A program made the position numbers and the translations under genes. Below the pieces are notes generated by a model, which worked only from the letters and a program-made list of their open reading frames with translations, was not told where the DNA came from and searched no databases. Shown piece after piece: positions 1-9,152 of a stretch of 32,313 nt of DNA; within the stretch, counting starts at the first letter, position 1, and every line of letters starts with the position of its first letter. The DNA is from Anaerolineales bacterium. Lineage in GTDB: Bacteria; Chloroflexota; Anaerolineae; Anaerolineales; UBA4823. The stretch spans positions 1 through 32,313 of the forward strand of contig JAFGBV010000135.1 in the NCBI GenBank assembly GCA_016932955.1, in the 5' to 3' direction.

Positions 1-1470
1 CAATCCGTTCCCGCATCACGGCTGCCCGTGCACCCGCTCATCTCTACAGATCCACTGGCCCGCCTGCAGCACAGCCGCGGGCAAAGCCTCCCAGATTGGA
101 TCGCCCTGCGCAGCGGGCGCATCACCACCTTCCCAGACGGTGTAGCCTTTCCCGCATCGGGAGAGGAGATCCAGGAATTGATCAGCTTTGCCGTCCAGAC
201 TGGCACCCGCCTGATCCCTTACGGAGGCGGCACCAGCGTGGTAGGGCACATCAACCCACTCCCAGGCGACTCTCCCGTGCTCACAATTGACTTGCTGCGC
301 ATGAATCGCTTGAAATCATTTGACCATAAGAGCATGCTTGCTACCTTTGGCGCGGGCGTTGCCGGGCCAGACCTGGAGGCGCATTTGCGCGCCATTGGTT
401 ATACGCTGGGGCACTACCCCCAATCCTTTGAATACTCCACACTGGGTGGCTGGGTGGCTACGCGTTCCAGCGGGCAGCAATCCCTTCGCTATGGCCGGAT
501 CGAAAAACTCTTTGCTGGCGGTATCTTGGAAACCCCGCTCGGCACATTGGAGATGCCCCCTTTTCCCGCTTCAGCAGCTGGCCCAGACCTGCGAGAGATT
601 GTGCTGGGGTCAGAAGGGCGTTTGGGCATCCTCTCACAGGTCACCGTGCGTGCCTCGCAACTGCCACAATCCGAGGATTTCCACGGCATCTTCTTCCCAG
701 ATTTTGACCATGGCATGGAAGCCGTACGACAGATCCTCGCCTGTGGGCTGCCCCTCTCGATGCTGCGCCTCAGCACGGCCATAGAAACGACCACTACCCT
801 CGCCCTCGCCGGGCATGAAAATCTGATCGGTGCGCTGGAAGCCCTGCTGGCGATGCGTGGCCTGGGAGAGAATAAGTGCTTGCTGCTATTGGGTTTCACT
901 GGAATCACCGCAATGACAAGAGTCGCACGCAGCGAAACGTTACGAATCACATCCCGCTTCGGGGGTATACACGCCGGTAAGGTCTTTGGCGCGCAATGGC
1001 ATAAAAATCGCTTCCACACACCCTATCTACGCAACACTCTGTGGCAATCAGGCTACGCCATCGACACGCTGGAAACAGCCACTGATTGGGCTGCTGTTCC
1101 GGAGATGATCAAGGCAATAGAAATCGCACTTCGCGAGAGTCTGGAAGCCCAGGGTGAGAAAGCCCACATCTTCTCCCACCTCTCTCATCTGTACCCCTAT
1201 GGAGCAAGCGTGTATACCACCTATCTCTACCGCCTGCATCCCGATCCCGAGGTCAACCTGGTCAGGTGGCAGTCAATGAAAACCGCTGCCAGCCAGGCAA
1301 TTGTTGCTCACGGGGGCACCATTAGCCACCAGCATGGAGTAGGAATCGACCATGCCCCTTATCTGCCGGCCGAGAAAGGCCGGCTGGGCATCCAGACAAT
1401 CGAGCAGATCTGTCAAACCTTTGATCCCCATCACGTAATGAATCCTGGCAAACTATTGGTAGGAATATGA
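1..1470 (+). CDS. FAD-binding oxidase, alkyl-DHAP synthase-like (5' partial)
   Basis: The reading frame is open to the first base of the window, so the true N-terminus is missing; a GTG at 28 is available but probably internal. A PP-loop type FAD-binding motif (YGGGTSVVGHINP) starts near base 220. The C-terminal part carries SHQHGVG (bases 1324-1344) followed by the MNPGKLL ending typical of VAO/GlcD-type flavoproteins. The HxH loop, rather than the EH of lactate or glycolate oxidases, places it near alkyldihydroxyacetonephosphate synthase (AGPS), where a His-His-His loop is catalytic; here the middle residue is Gln. AGPS exchanges the acyl chain of acyl-DHAP for a fatty alcohol to make an ether lipid, but bacterial homologues are mostly uncharacterised, so the substrate is inferred. 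The stop overlaps the glpD-like start as ATGA, indicating one operon. Confident for the fold, moderate for AGPS-like function. Confidence 0.8.
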   Translation, partial: QSVPASRLPVHPLISTDPLARLQHSRGQSLPDWIALRSGRITTFPDGVAFPASGEEIQELISFAVQTGTRLIPYGGGTSVVGHINPLPGDSPVLTIDLLRMNRLKSFDHKSMLATFGAGVAGPDLEAHLRAIGYTLGHYPQSFEYSTLGGWVATRSSGQQSLRYGRIEKLFAGGILETPLGTLEMPPFPASAAGPDLREIVLGSEGRLGILSQVTVRASQLPQSEDFHGIFFPDFDHGMEAVRQILACGLPLSMLRLSTAIETTTTLALAGHENLIGALEALLAMRGLGENKCLLLLGFTGITAMTRVARSETLRITSRFGGIHAGKVFGAQWHKNRFHTPYLRNTLWQSGYAIDTLETATDWAAVPEMIKAIEIALRESLEAQGEKAHIFSHLSHLYPYGASVYTTYLYRLHPDPEVNLVRWQSMKTAASQAIVAHGGTISHQHGVGIDHAPYLPAEKGRLGIQTIEQICQTFDPHHVMNPGKLLVGI

Positions 1471-3218
1471 ACCACACGAACTGGCGGGAGAAAGTTTGGA
1501 CGAAAATCCACCAGCCCTGGGATATCCTGATCATCGGAGGGGGCATCACCGGCGCCGGCATTCTGCGCGAGGCCACACGCATCGGGCTGCGCGCATTGCT
1601 GGTAGAACAGAATGATTTTTCCTCTGGAACCTCTAGCCGCTCATCCAAACTGGTGCATGGAGGCCTCCGCTATCTCAAGGAAGGTAAGCTGACCCTTACC
1701 CAAGCCTCTGTGCACGAACGTGAGCAGTTACTCCACGAGGGGCCGGGGCTGATCGACCCACTCGGCTTTCTGCTCACCATCTACAAGGGTGACTTTCCCG
1801 GACGTTGGACATTCGAAGTCGGCCTGACCGTCTACGACCTGCTAGCCTTGCGCTGGGATCATCGCCATTACAGCCCGCAAGATTTCCGCATGCTGGCGCC
1901 TCACATCGCCCAGCACAACCTGGAGGGCGGCTTCCGTTATGGCGACGCACAGACAGATGATGCACGGCTGGTCTATCGCATCATTCGTGAAGCGATTCTG
2001 GATGGCGGCAGCGCTCTTAACTATGCAAAGGCCACGGAGTTGATCTTCGAAGACAGCAAAGTGGTAGGGGCGAGAATTCGGGATCAGGTCGGCCTGCGCC
2101 AGGCAGATGTAACTGCGCGAGTGGTGATCAATGCCACCGGAGCCTGGGCAGACCAGTTGCGCACCCAGGTGGGAGCCTTGCCGCGCATCCGTCCCTTGCG
2201 CGGCAGCCACCTGATCTTCCCTGCCTGGCGTCTGCCGGTTGCCCAGGCAATTAGCTTTCTGCACCCCCTGGACCGCCGCCCGGTTTTCATCTTCCCCTGG
2301 GAGGGAATCACCCTGGTAGGCACTACTGACCTGGATCATCATGACCCATTGGAAGAAGAACCATCCATCAGCCCCCATGAGGTCTCTTACTTGATGGCCG
2401 CAGTGGAAGCGCAGTTCCCCTCCCTGAGCATCACCCTGGAGGATGTGATCTCTACATTTTCTGGTGTTAGGCCGGTAATTGGCAGCGGCAAAGACGACCC
2501 GAGCAAGGAATCGCGCGACCATATCGTCTGGAACGAGGATGGGCTGCTGACCGTGACCGGCGGGAAGCTGACCACCTTCCGCTTGATAGCGCTGGATGTA
2601 TTAAAAGCCGCACGCTCTCGCCTACCCGACCTGCCAGAAATCGACCAGAACTTGTCTGTGCTGAATCAAGTTAACATCGACCTGAGCAACATCCCCGAGC
2701 TAGAGGATCAACAACGCCGCCGTATCTTAGGGCGTCATGCTGCGGATACGTTGGCCTTCCTCCAGTCCGCACAAGCTGGCGAATTACAACCTATCCAGGA
2801 CACCCCGACTTTATGGGCCGAGCTACGCTGGGCATGCCGTATGGAGTACGTGGTGCATCTGGATGATCTGCTGTTACGGCGCACCCGCCTGGGCTTGCAG
2901 CTTCCCCAAGGAGGACAGGCATTGTTCCCGGTACTCAAGTCGATTTGCCAGGCCGAGCTGCGCTGGACAGACCAGCATTGGGATAATGAAGCTAACCGCT
3001 ACCGTACCCTATGGGAACAGCATTATCAATTACCGCAACGCAATGCAATCCCGGAGTGGAAGCCTCTCCTAGAAACAGCGCGCGCCAGGCATCGCGCAAT
3101 GGTGCCCCGCAGCCGAAAACTGGTGCGCCGCACTGCCATAGCAGGCTTGGTGATTGCTGCAGCTGCAGCCATCCTCTACTGGAAAAAAAAGGTAGATAAA
3201 AGGCATATAGACGGTTAA
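1467..3218 (+). CDS. glpD: FAD-dependent glycerol-3-phosphate dehydrogenase, GlpD type
   Basis: This enzyme oxidises sn-glycerol-3-phosphate to DHAP and passes electrons to the quinone pool. The N-terminus has the dinucleotide-binding motif IIGGGITGAG (residues 22-31), followed by the GlpD signature SSKLVHGGLRYL and a C-terminal DAO_C-type helical domain. At 583 residues it matches the long GlpD class. The ATG overlaps the preceding stop (ATGA), so translation is probably coupled; the AGGA only two bases upstream is too close for a normal ribosome site. Unusually, the extreme C-terminus (about residues 556-572) is a hydrophobic helix flanked by Arg and Lys, which would anchor the protein in the membrane. 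Family assignment is secure; the anchor is an inference from hydrophobicity. Confidence 0.9.
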   Translation: MNHTNWREKVWTKIHQPWDILIIGGGITGAGILREATRIGLRALLVEQNDFSSGTSSRSSKLVHGGLRYLKEGKLTLTQASVHEREQLLHEGPGLIDPLGFLLTIYKGDFPGRWTFEVGLTVYDLLALRWDHRHYSPQDFRMLAPHIAQHNLEGGFRYGDAQTDDARLVYRIIREAILDGGSALNYAKATELIFEDSKVVGARIRDQVGLRQADVTARVVINATGAWADQLRTQVGALPRIRPLRGSHLIFPAWRLPVAQAISFLHPLDRRPVFIFPWEGITLVGTTDLDHHDPLEEEPSISPHEVSYLMAAVEAQFPSLSITLEDVISTFSGVRPVIGSGKDDPSKESRDHIVWNEDGLLTVTGGKLTTFRLIALDVLKAARSRLPDLPEIDQNLSVLNQVNIDLSNIPELEDQQRRRILGRHAADTLAFLQSAQAGELQPIQDTPTLWAELRWACRMEYVVHLDDLLLRRTRLGLQLPQGGQALFPVLKSICQAELRWTDQHWDNEANRYRTLWEQHYQLPQRNAIPEWKPLLETARARHRAMVPRSRKLVRRTAIAGLVIAAAAAILYWKKKVDKRHIDG

Positions 3219-3236
3219 ACGAATTACCGTTACAAT
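3208..3236 (+). promoter_or_regulatory. possible sigma-70 promoter for the FGGY kinase
   Basis: TAGACG at 3208-3213 and TACAAT at 3231-3236 are separated by 17 bases, matching 4 of 6 and 5 of 6 consensus positions. The site starts inside the end of the upstream gene and lies about 60 bases ahead of the kinase ATG, so the kinase may have its own start in addition to read-through. Confidence 0.4.
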
Positions 3237-3295
3237 CAGCATTCAGCAGTTTAATTCTGATTGGTTAAGATTGCTGAGAATCTAGGTAATTAGCC

Positions 3296-4861
3296 ATGAC
3301 GAAAGATTTAATTCTTGCGATCGATAACGGCACCCAGAGCATGCGTGCTGTCATATTTGACCTGCAAGGGAACCCGATTGCAAAGGTACGCATCCCCTTG
3401 CAGACTCATCATGCACCGCAACCAGGTTGGGCTGAACATGAACCATCCTATTACTGGTCCGCCCTCTGTCAGGCATGCCAAGAACTCTTCCAGCAATACC
3501 CGCAATACCGTGAGCGGCTGGCTGGAGTAACGCTGACAACACAGCGCTCCACAATTATCAACGTAGATGAAAAAGGCCAACCGCTTCGCCCGGCAATTGT
3601 TTGGCTGGATCAGCGGCGCACCTACGGCCTCAAACCATTAGGAGGTTTGTGGGGCTTGGCTTTTGCATTGAGTGGTATGACCAAAACGGTTGCTTACCTT
3701 CAGGCGGAGGCAGAAGTTAACTGGGTCTACAAGCACCAACCAGAGATCTGGGAACGCTCGTACAAAATCCTCTATCTGTCTGGCTACCTCACCTATCTGC
3801 TGACCGGGCGCTTCATTGACTCCGTTGGTAGCCAGGTAGGCTATATGCCTCTCGATTATAAAAAATTACATTGGGCAAGCTCTTGGGATTGGAAATGGCA
3901 AGTCCTGCCCATCAAGCCTCACCACCTCACTGAGCTGGTACCCCCCGCCAGCATCTTAGGCGAGATCACACCCCAGGCTTCCCAGGCTTCTGGCATCCCA
4001 GAAGGGCTGCCGCTTGTAGCAGCGGCAGCAGATAAAGCCTGCGAGGTAATTGGCTCAGGTTGCATCGACCCGTACATGGGCTGCCTCAGTTACGGCACCA
4101 CAGCCACAATTTGCACCACCCACCACCGTTACGTTGAGCCCATTCCGCTTATCCCGCCGTACCCGTCGGCAATTCCCGGCGCTTACTGCATGGAAGTGCA
4201 AATCTACCGCGGCTTCTGGATGGTCTCGTGGTTCAAGGAAGAATTCGGGTACCCAGAACAGATGGCAGCCGAGCAGAGTGGCATCGAAGCAGAAGCCCTG
4301 TTCGATAAAATGATTGGTGATGTCCCAGCCGGTAGCATGGGCTTGGTCTTGCAACCTTACTGGTCGCCGGGGCTAAAAATCCCCGGCCCTGAGGCGAAAG
4401 GAGCAATCATTGGCTTTGGGGATGTTCACACGCGCGCCCACCTGTACCGGGCAATCCTCGAAGGACTGGCTTATGCCTTGCGTGAGGGCAAGGAACGCAC
4501 TGAAAAAAGAAGCCATCAACCAATTACGGAGTTGCGTGTCTCTGGCGGAGGCTCGCAGAGCGAGGCAGCCATGCAAATCACCGCCGATGTCTTCGGCCTG
4601 CCTGCCGCCCGACCCCATATTTATGACACATCTGCTTTAGGCGCAGCGATTGATGCTGCCGTGGGCCTAAAGCTGCACACAGACTTTCCCGCAGCCATCC
4701 AGGCCATGACGCGCATCCAGCGAGTTTACGAGCCGCGCCCGCGCGAGCATGAGATCTATGATGGGCTGTACCGGCACGTTTACTTGAAGATGTACCGCCA
4801 CCTCAAACTGCTCTACGAAGAGATCCAACAGGTGACTAACTACCCCCCCAACCTGAGATAG
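3296..4861 (+). CDS. FGGY-family carbohydrate/polyol kinase (glycerol kinase-like)
   Basis: This is an ATP-dependent sugar or polyol kinase of the FGGY family. The phosphate-binding motif [15 protein letters not shown] (from residue 8) opens the first actin-like domain, WLDQRRT is the family's conserved segment, and Asp246 in [13 protein letters not shown] sits where the catalytic base of glycerol kinase is expected. However, the canonical GlpK sequence around that residue (GDQQAALFGQ) is not present, so the substrate may not be glycerol. At 521 residues it is full length. It follows a GlpD-type dehydrogenase and an AGPS-like enzyme, which supports glycerol or a glycerol derivative by context only. 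The start is ATG with AGGT nine bases upstream. Confidence 0.82.
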   Translation: MTKDLILAIDNGTQSMRAVIFDLQGNPIAKVRIPLQTHHAPQPGWAEHEPSYYWSALCQACQELFQQYPQYRERLAGVTLTTQRSTIINVDEKGQPLRPAIVWLDQRRTYGLKPLGGLWGLAFALSGMTKTVAYLQAEAEVNWVYKHQPEIWERSYKILYLSGYLTYLLTGRFIDSVGSQVGYMPLDYKKLHWASSWDWKWQVLPIKPHHLTELVPPASILGEITPQASQASGIPEGLPLVAAAADKACEVIGSGCIDPYMGCLSYGTTATICTTHHRYVEPIPLIPPYPSAIPGAYCMEVQIYRGFWMVSWFKEEFGYPEQMAAEQSGIEAEALFDKMIGDVPAGSMGLVLQPYWSPGLKIPGPEAKGAIIGFGDVHTRAHLYRAILEGLAYALREGKERTEKRSHQPITELRVSGGGSQSEAAMQITADVFGLPAARPHIYDTSALGAAIDAAVGLKLHTDFPAAIQAMTRIQRVYEPRPREHEIYDGLYRHVYLKMYRHLKLLYEEIQQVTNYPPNLR

Positions 4862-4867
4862 GAGAAT

Positions 4868-4907
4868 AAAAAAACCGGAGACCGTTAGGGTTCCATTGGT
4901 CTCCGGT
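4868..4907 (-). terminator. intrinsic terminator of the S1-domain gene
   Basis: A perfect 10-bp inverted repeat (4874-4883 with 4898-4907) has a 14-base loop. Read on the minus strand it is followed directly by a run of seven T (4874-4868), so it ends the minus-strand S1 gene. The plus-strand kinase stop lies just before it, but on that strand no T-run follows. Confidence 0.9.
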
Positions 4908-4930
4908 GCAAATTGCTTGAATTGCAGAGC

Positions 4931-5716
4931 TTACTTGGTCGTCACCCGATTTTTCAAGGTACGGGCAAGGATAGTTTCCAGATCCTTATTCGATTCGCCA
5001 CTCTTGCGCTTCTTGCGGTTCGGGTCCAATTTTCCTTCCACCATGGTGCGTTTCATCGCTCTTACCATTGCATCTTCCATGGCTGTTGGTATCGGCGCTT
5101 CCTTTTCTTCCTGAACTACCTCAGCAGGCTTCGCTTTTTCTTCCTTGGGCTTCACAGCCTTGCCGACCATACTGCGCACGGCATCCTCTGGCTTATCCTG
5201 CAGCGCCTTCATACTCAGGCGGATCTGCTTCTTCTTGCGATCAACATCCAGGATCTTTACTTCAACCTCATCACCCTCTTTAACATAATCACCTGGTGTA
5301 CGAATGTAATCGTGGGTCATCTCACTGATATGCACCAGCCCTGGGCGCTCTGCGCCAATATCCACAAAAGCACCAAATTTTTCCAGGCGGGCGACCTTGC
5401 CCTTCACAACCGCATCCTTCTTGATCTCGCCCCATTCTAGATCCAACGGCTTGATCATAGTCAGGTCGATGCGCCCCTTCTTAGACTCAACCCGGCGCAC
5501 CCATACTTCCACTTCCTGCCCAACCTGGACTACGTCTTCCACACGATTCACCGTTTCTTTCTGTAGTTGGGAGATATGGATTACGCCCGGTATCCCTACC
5601 CCAATATCCACAATTGCCCCCGCCAGCATGGTTTTCACAACCTTACCGGTAAAGTGCTGCTTTCTCTTGATTTCACCCAGGCTGCTTGGGGTTACCGAGG
5701 CGAGATTTGTATCCAT
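4931..5716 (-). CDS. S1 RNA-binding domain protein (two S1 domains)
   Basis: Two S1 (OB-fold) domains are visible, roughly residues 20-88 and 97-170, each with the pattern G-V-V-x-G-A-x-V-D-I-G and G-[VL]-[IV]-H-I-S. They are followed by a Lys/Glu-rich tail of about 90 residues. S1 domains bind single-stranded RNA, and small proteins of this kind associate with ribosomes or act as general stress proteins. I chose the ATG at 5716 (261 residues) because GGAGAG lies seven bases upstream. TTG at 5740 and ATG at 5731 are in frame but would place that ribosome site inside the gene. A strong promoter lies just upstream and a terminator just downstream, so it is probably monocistronic. The exact role is not established. 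Confidence 0.88.
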   Translation of the reverse strand: MDTNLASVTPSSLGEIKRKQHFTGKVVKTMLAGAIVDIGVGIPGVIHISQLQKETVNRVEDVVQVGQEVEVWVRRVESKKGRIDLTMIKPLDLEWGEIKKDAVVKGKVARLEKFGAFVDIGAERPGLVHISEMTHDYIRTPGDYVKEGDEVEVKILDVDRKKKQIRLSMKALQDKPEDAVRSMVGKAVKPKEEKAKPAEVVQEEKEAPIPTAMEDAMVRAMKRTMVEGKLDPNRKKRKSGESNKDLETILARTLKNRVTTK

Positions 5717-5757
5717 AAAATCACTCTCCATTTGTTCCAATTATAACGCAAGGATGG

Positions 5758-5786
5758 ATTATACCAACCACAGCGTAAAAAGTCAA
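5758..5786 (-). promoter_or_regulatory. sigma-70 promoter of the S1-domain gene
   Basis: On the minus strand TTGACT (5786-5781), a 17-base spacer and TATAAT (5763-5758) are preceded by TGG, giving an extended -10. This is among the best promoter matches in the window and lies about 42 bases before the chosen ATG. Confidence 0.8.
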
Positions 5787-5826
5787 AAAGTAATCAAAAC
5801 TCTCATCAAATAATAACCTTCAAGAT

Positions 5827-5858
5827 AAAAAAGTGGGCAGGCAACTAAATCAGCCCAC
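5827..5858 (-). terminator. intrinsic terminator of ftsH
   Basis: GTGGGC and GCCCAC (5853-5858 and 5833-5838) form a 6-bp stem with a 14-base loop. On the minus strand a run of T follows (5832-5827). It lies about 28 bases past the ftsH stop. Confidence 0.75.
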
Positions 5859-5885
5859 CCACAACACAGATTTAGAAAAGACCCG

Positions 5886-7757
5886 TCAGGCGCTCTGCGG
5901 AATCGGGGTTCCACCATTTTTCTGGTATGGGAGCGGGAAAATCACTTCGAATTCATCGCGCGTGATTGTCTCCACCTCCAACAGCCGGGTGGCAATTGCA
6001 TCCAGGTAATTACGGTATTGTGTCAGCAAGCTTTTCGCCTGTTCATAGGCATCATTCACCAGGCGCCGTACTTCTTGGTCAATCTGCTGCGCAACCGCCT
6101 CCGAATAATCGCGCTGCTCCGAGATCTCACGCCCCAGGAAGATTAACTCTTCTTTCTGACCATAAACCATGGGACCCAATGCATCGCTCATTCCGAGGCG
6201 TGTCACCATCGCCCGCGCCATGCGCGTTACGCGCTCCAGGTCATTCGAAGCGCCTGATGTAATATCGTTGAATACCAGCTCTTCTGCTGCCCGACCGCCC
6301 AGTAAACCAACCATATCAGCAATCAGTTTGCGGCGTGGCATTAAGGTACGGTCTTCCTCCGGCAGCGCCAGGGTATACCCTCCTGCCATTCCGCGTGCAG
6401 TAATCGACACCTTATGGACGGGGTCAGCTTCGGGGATAGCATTCATCACCACAGCATGCCCCGCCTCATGATAAGCCACAATCCGTTTCTCCTCTTCGCT
6501 GATCAGGCGGCTCTTGCGCTCCGGTCCCGCAATTACACGCTCAATCGCTTCTTCCAGGTCTTCTTGCTCAATCACTTTCTTATTACGCCGAGCCGCCAGG
6601 ATCGCTCCCTCGTTCACCAGGTTTTCCAGATCCGCCCCCACAAATCCAGGCGTCGAACGCGCCAGCACATCCAACTCAACATTGGTGGCAAGTGGCTTGC
6701 CTTTTACGTGAACCTTCAAGATCGCCTCTCGCCCGCGCATGTCAGGCCGGTCGAGCACCACCCGCCGGTCAAACCGTCCTGGTCGCAGTAACGCCGGATC
6801 AAGGATATCGGGGCGGTTCGTAGCAGCCATAATGATCACGTTGGTATCAGTATCAAAGCCATCCATTTCCACCAGCATCTGGTTTAGCGTCTGCTCCCGC
6901 TCATCGTGGCTGCCACCCAGCCCGGCTCCACGTTGTCGTCCAACCGCATCGATCTCATCCACGAATACGATGCATGGCGAGTGGCGTTTAGCCTGGTCAA
7001 ACAAATCGCGCACGCGGCTGGCGCCTACACCTACAAACATCTCAACAAACTCAGAGCCAGAAATGGAGAAGAAGGGAACACCTGCCTCGCCAGAAACAGC
7101 CTTTGCCAGCAGAGTTTTGCCCGTGCCCGGAGGCCCAACCAGCAAAACACCCTTCGGGATGCGCGCCCCCAGGGATATGAATTTCTCCGGCTCGCGCAAG
7201 AACTCAACCACCTCTTGCAATTCCTCTTTGGACTCATCCACACCAGCAACATCTGCAAAAGTGACCGATGGTTGGTCGCCAGTGAACATGCGGGCGCGCG
7301 ACTTGCCAAACGACATGGCTGCATTATTGCTCCCCTGCGCCTGGCGGAAGAAGAACCAGAACACCACCCCCAGGAACAGAAAAGGCAAAATATAGGTCAG
7401 CGCGGTCATCACATTCAACCACGCGCTGGGAGGCTTGATCTCAATTTTGACCACACTAGGAGAGAGTTGCTCAGGCTTCACGCCCATGGCGATTAACTGC
7501 TCAACCAGGGTCGCTGTGGGATCCTTGTATGATGTGCGTTCAATTTCTTGCGTGCCGTCACGATAGATTACGGTTAGCCGGCTATCATCTTCAATGACGC
7601 GCGCCACCTTGCCGCTTTGGATATCAGCAGCCACCTGATTGATCGAGAGTGTTTCTTGCGAAGCAGCATTGTTCTGAAAGCTGTAAAATAGCAAGATCAC
7701 GATGGCTGTAATAAACAGGATATATATAATCGTTGATCGATTTTTTGGTGCGTTCAC
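5886..7757 (-). CDS. ftsH: ATP-dependent zinc metalloprotease FtsH
   Basis: FtsH is the membrane-anchored AAA+ protease that degrades misfolded membrane proteins and short-lived regulators. Two transmembrane helices (about residues 9-27 and 113-137) flank a periplasmic-type domain. The Walker A motif GPPGTGKT is at 208-215, followed by the AAA+ second region of homology, and the zinc motif HEAGH is at 430-434. I place the start at GTG 7757 (623 residues) because GGAGGT lies four bases upstream; an in-frame ATG at 7787 has no comparable ribosome site. It is flanked by its own promoter and terminator. The C-terminus is complete. Assignment is secure. Confidence 0.97.
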   Translation of the reverse strand: MNAPKNRSTIIYILFITAIVILLFYSFQNNAASQETLSINQVAADIQSGKVARVIEDDSRLTVIYRDGTQEIERTSYKDPTATLVEQLIAMGVKPEQLSPSVVKIEIKPPSAWLNVMTALTYILPFLFLGVVFWFFFRQAQGSNNAAMSFGKSRARMFTGDQPSVTFADVAGVDESKEELQEVVEFLREPEKFISLGARIPKGVLLVGPPGTGKTLLAKAVSGEAGVPFFSISGSEFVEMFVGVGASRVRDLFDQAKRHSPCIVFVDEIDAVGRQRGAGLGGSHDEREQTLNQMLVEMDGFDTDTNVIIMAATNRPDILDPALLRPGRFDRRVVLDRPDMRGREAILKVHVKGKPLATNVELDVLARSTPGFVGADLENLVNEGAILAARRNKKVIEQEDLEEAIERVIAGPERKSRLISEEEKRIVAYHEAGHAVVMNAIPEADPVHKVSITARGMAGGYTLALPEEDRTLMPRRKLIADMVGLLGGRAAEELVFNDITSGASNDLERVTRMARAMVTRLGMSDALGPMVYGQKEELIFLGREISEQRDYSEAVAQQIDQEVRRLVNDAYEQAKSLLTQYRNYLDAIATRLLEVETITRDEFEVIFPLPYQKNGGTPIPQSA

Positions 7758-7834
7758 GAATACCTCCGCTATAAATCCGCAGACCATTGGTATAACAAAC
7801 CAACAGACCCTGATATGCCCCGGTCTGCACGGCG

Positions 7835-7843
7835 ATTATACCA
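7835..7843 (-). promoter_or_regulatory. extended -10 promoter of ftsH
   Basis: On the minus strand the nonamer TGGTATAAT is a perfect extended -10. No -35 hexamer is visible at 16-18 bases (TACCAG at 17), as is common for extended -10 promoters. It lies about 78 bases before the GTG start and belongs to a 13-base block shared with the S1 gene promoter. Confidence 0.65.
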
Positions 7844-7907
7844 ACCTCTTGCTTACCCTGGTAGATAAGCGAACTCATTTTGGAGAACTTTAACAACGTT
7901 CTAACAT

Positions 7908-7936
7908 TTGACGATTTGCCAGAGTTCGTCTATACT
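7908..7936 (+). promoter_or_regulatory. sigma-70 promoter of the membrane protein gene
   Basis: TTGACG (7908-7913) and TATACT (7931-7936) are separated by exactly 17 bases, each matching 5 of 6 consensus positions. The site lies 29 bases ahead of the ATG at 7966, giving a leader of about 22 bases. Confidence 0.8.
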
Positions 7937-7965
7937 GACCTCAAGCAAGCCAAGGAGCATATCGC

Positions 7966-9126
7966 ATGAGTAAAGAAAATGAAACTCAAAACCCATCCAC
8001 AGAATCACCCTCCCCGGCTGAGATGGCCGATTCGGCAGCAGACGCCACCGAAGGTGGAATGAGAACCAGCCAGGAAGAATTGGAAATCCTCGCTGCCTTG
8101 AATTCTGTCTCTCCTGTGGATGAAGCAGACTCCGAAGATCATGGGCTTCATGCAGCGTCTAGCGTAGGTGAAGACAGCGAAATTCCTCCCGGCGTAGGAC
8201 TTCCCGTAGTCGAAATCCCTATGCCTCCCGCTGCATCCACGAAGGGCGCGCCTCCCATCACCCAGGATGAGATCCTATGGATCGGTCCAACAGCGGGCAT
8301 GCCAGGTGCCAGCGCACCCTCACAACCTGACGCGCTGCCAGCCGACCCGGCAATGGTGGATATGCTGGTCACCAAGACGCGCATCCAGGCATTATGGGAT
8401 CGCGCAGATGAGATCATCAAGGTAGTCAACCAGCGCATGTATACACTCGAAATCGGACGCTCCTTACTCGATCAGATTAAGTATGGACGCAATGAGCTCC
8501 TTGCCGGGCGCGACCATTACGAGGAAGCAGAACGTCATATCAACGAAGCAGAATACCGCGCTAATCAGAGCTCAAAATCCCGTCGCTGGTCTTACACCTA
8601 TGGCGTTCCCTTGTTTATCTATGAACTGATCTGGGGGATTGTCTTCACCTACTTCGTGATCCGCTATTGGCCGCAGATGAGCCAGGCGGGTAGCACAGCT
8701 GGCTATTACCTTCTCGGATCCCTGGTGGCAGGTGGCTTTGGCGGTGTGCTGGGAGCACTGCTGGCGCTGGTGAAACATATTTCTCAGGAGCAAGATTTTG
8801 ACCGCCAGCACACCATGTGGTACCTGAACAGCCCTGTGATGGCATCAGGTATTGGAGTAGTAATTTATCTGGTGATGAACGCCGGATTGTGGTCGCTGAC
8901 CAGCTCAGGAAGCCAATCCATCAACCAGCCTGCAATTATCTATGTTTTGGCTTGGCTGGCTGGTTTTCAGCAGAATGTATTCACTTCGATTGTGAAGCGC
9001 CTAATCAAAGTATTCGAGATCGAGGGGCAAAAGGAGGAGGCGAAAGTGGAAAAGGTGAAAGAACCTACCCAGTCAATTCCACCCCCGCCTCAGGGCAGCG
9101 AGGAAGGCCCTTCAAAAAGGGGATAG
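7966..9126 (+). CDS. hypothetical four-helix membrane protein with acidic N-terminal tail
   Basis: I do not recognise this family. Residues 1 to about 130 are acidic and rich in Ser, Pro and Ala, with no predicted fold. A charged helical segment follows (about 135-205), with heptad-like Ile/Leu spacing that could form a coiled coil. Four hydrophobic helices lie near 211-231, 245-268 (Gly-rich), 290-310 and 324-340. The C-terminal tail is Lys/Glu-rich and then Pro-rich. A single-purpose promoter and AAGGAG eight bases before the ATG show it is expressed on its own. It converges on fabH with only 26 bases between the stops. It could be a membrane scaffold or sensor, but nothing in the sequence fixes a function. 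Confidence 0.8.
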   Translation: MSKENETQNPSTESPSPAEMADSAADATEGGMRTSQEELEILAALNSVSPVDEADSEDHGLHAASSVGEDSEIPPGVGLPVVEIPMPPAASTKGAPPITQDEILWIGPTAGMPGASAPSQPDALPADPAMVDMLVTKTRIQALWDRADEIIKVVNQRMYTLEIGRSLLDQIKYGRNELLAGRDHYEEAERHINEAEYRANQSSKSRRWSYTYGVPLFIYELIWGIVFTYFVIRYWPQMSQAGSTAGYYLLGSLVAGGFGGVLGALLALVKHISQEQDFDRQHTMWYLNSPVMASGIGVVIYLVMNAGLWSLTSSGSQSINQPAIIYVLAWLAGFQQNVFTSIVKRLIKVFEIEGQKEEAKVEKVKEPTQSIPPPPQGSEEGPSKRG

Positions 9127-9152
9127 GCCCGCTCAGGTTTCCTTGCTCAGAT

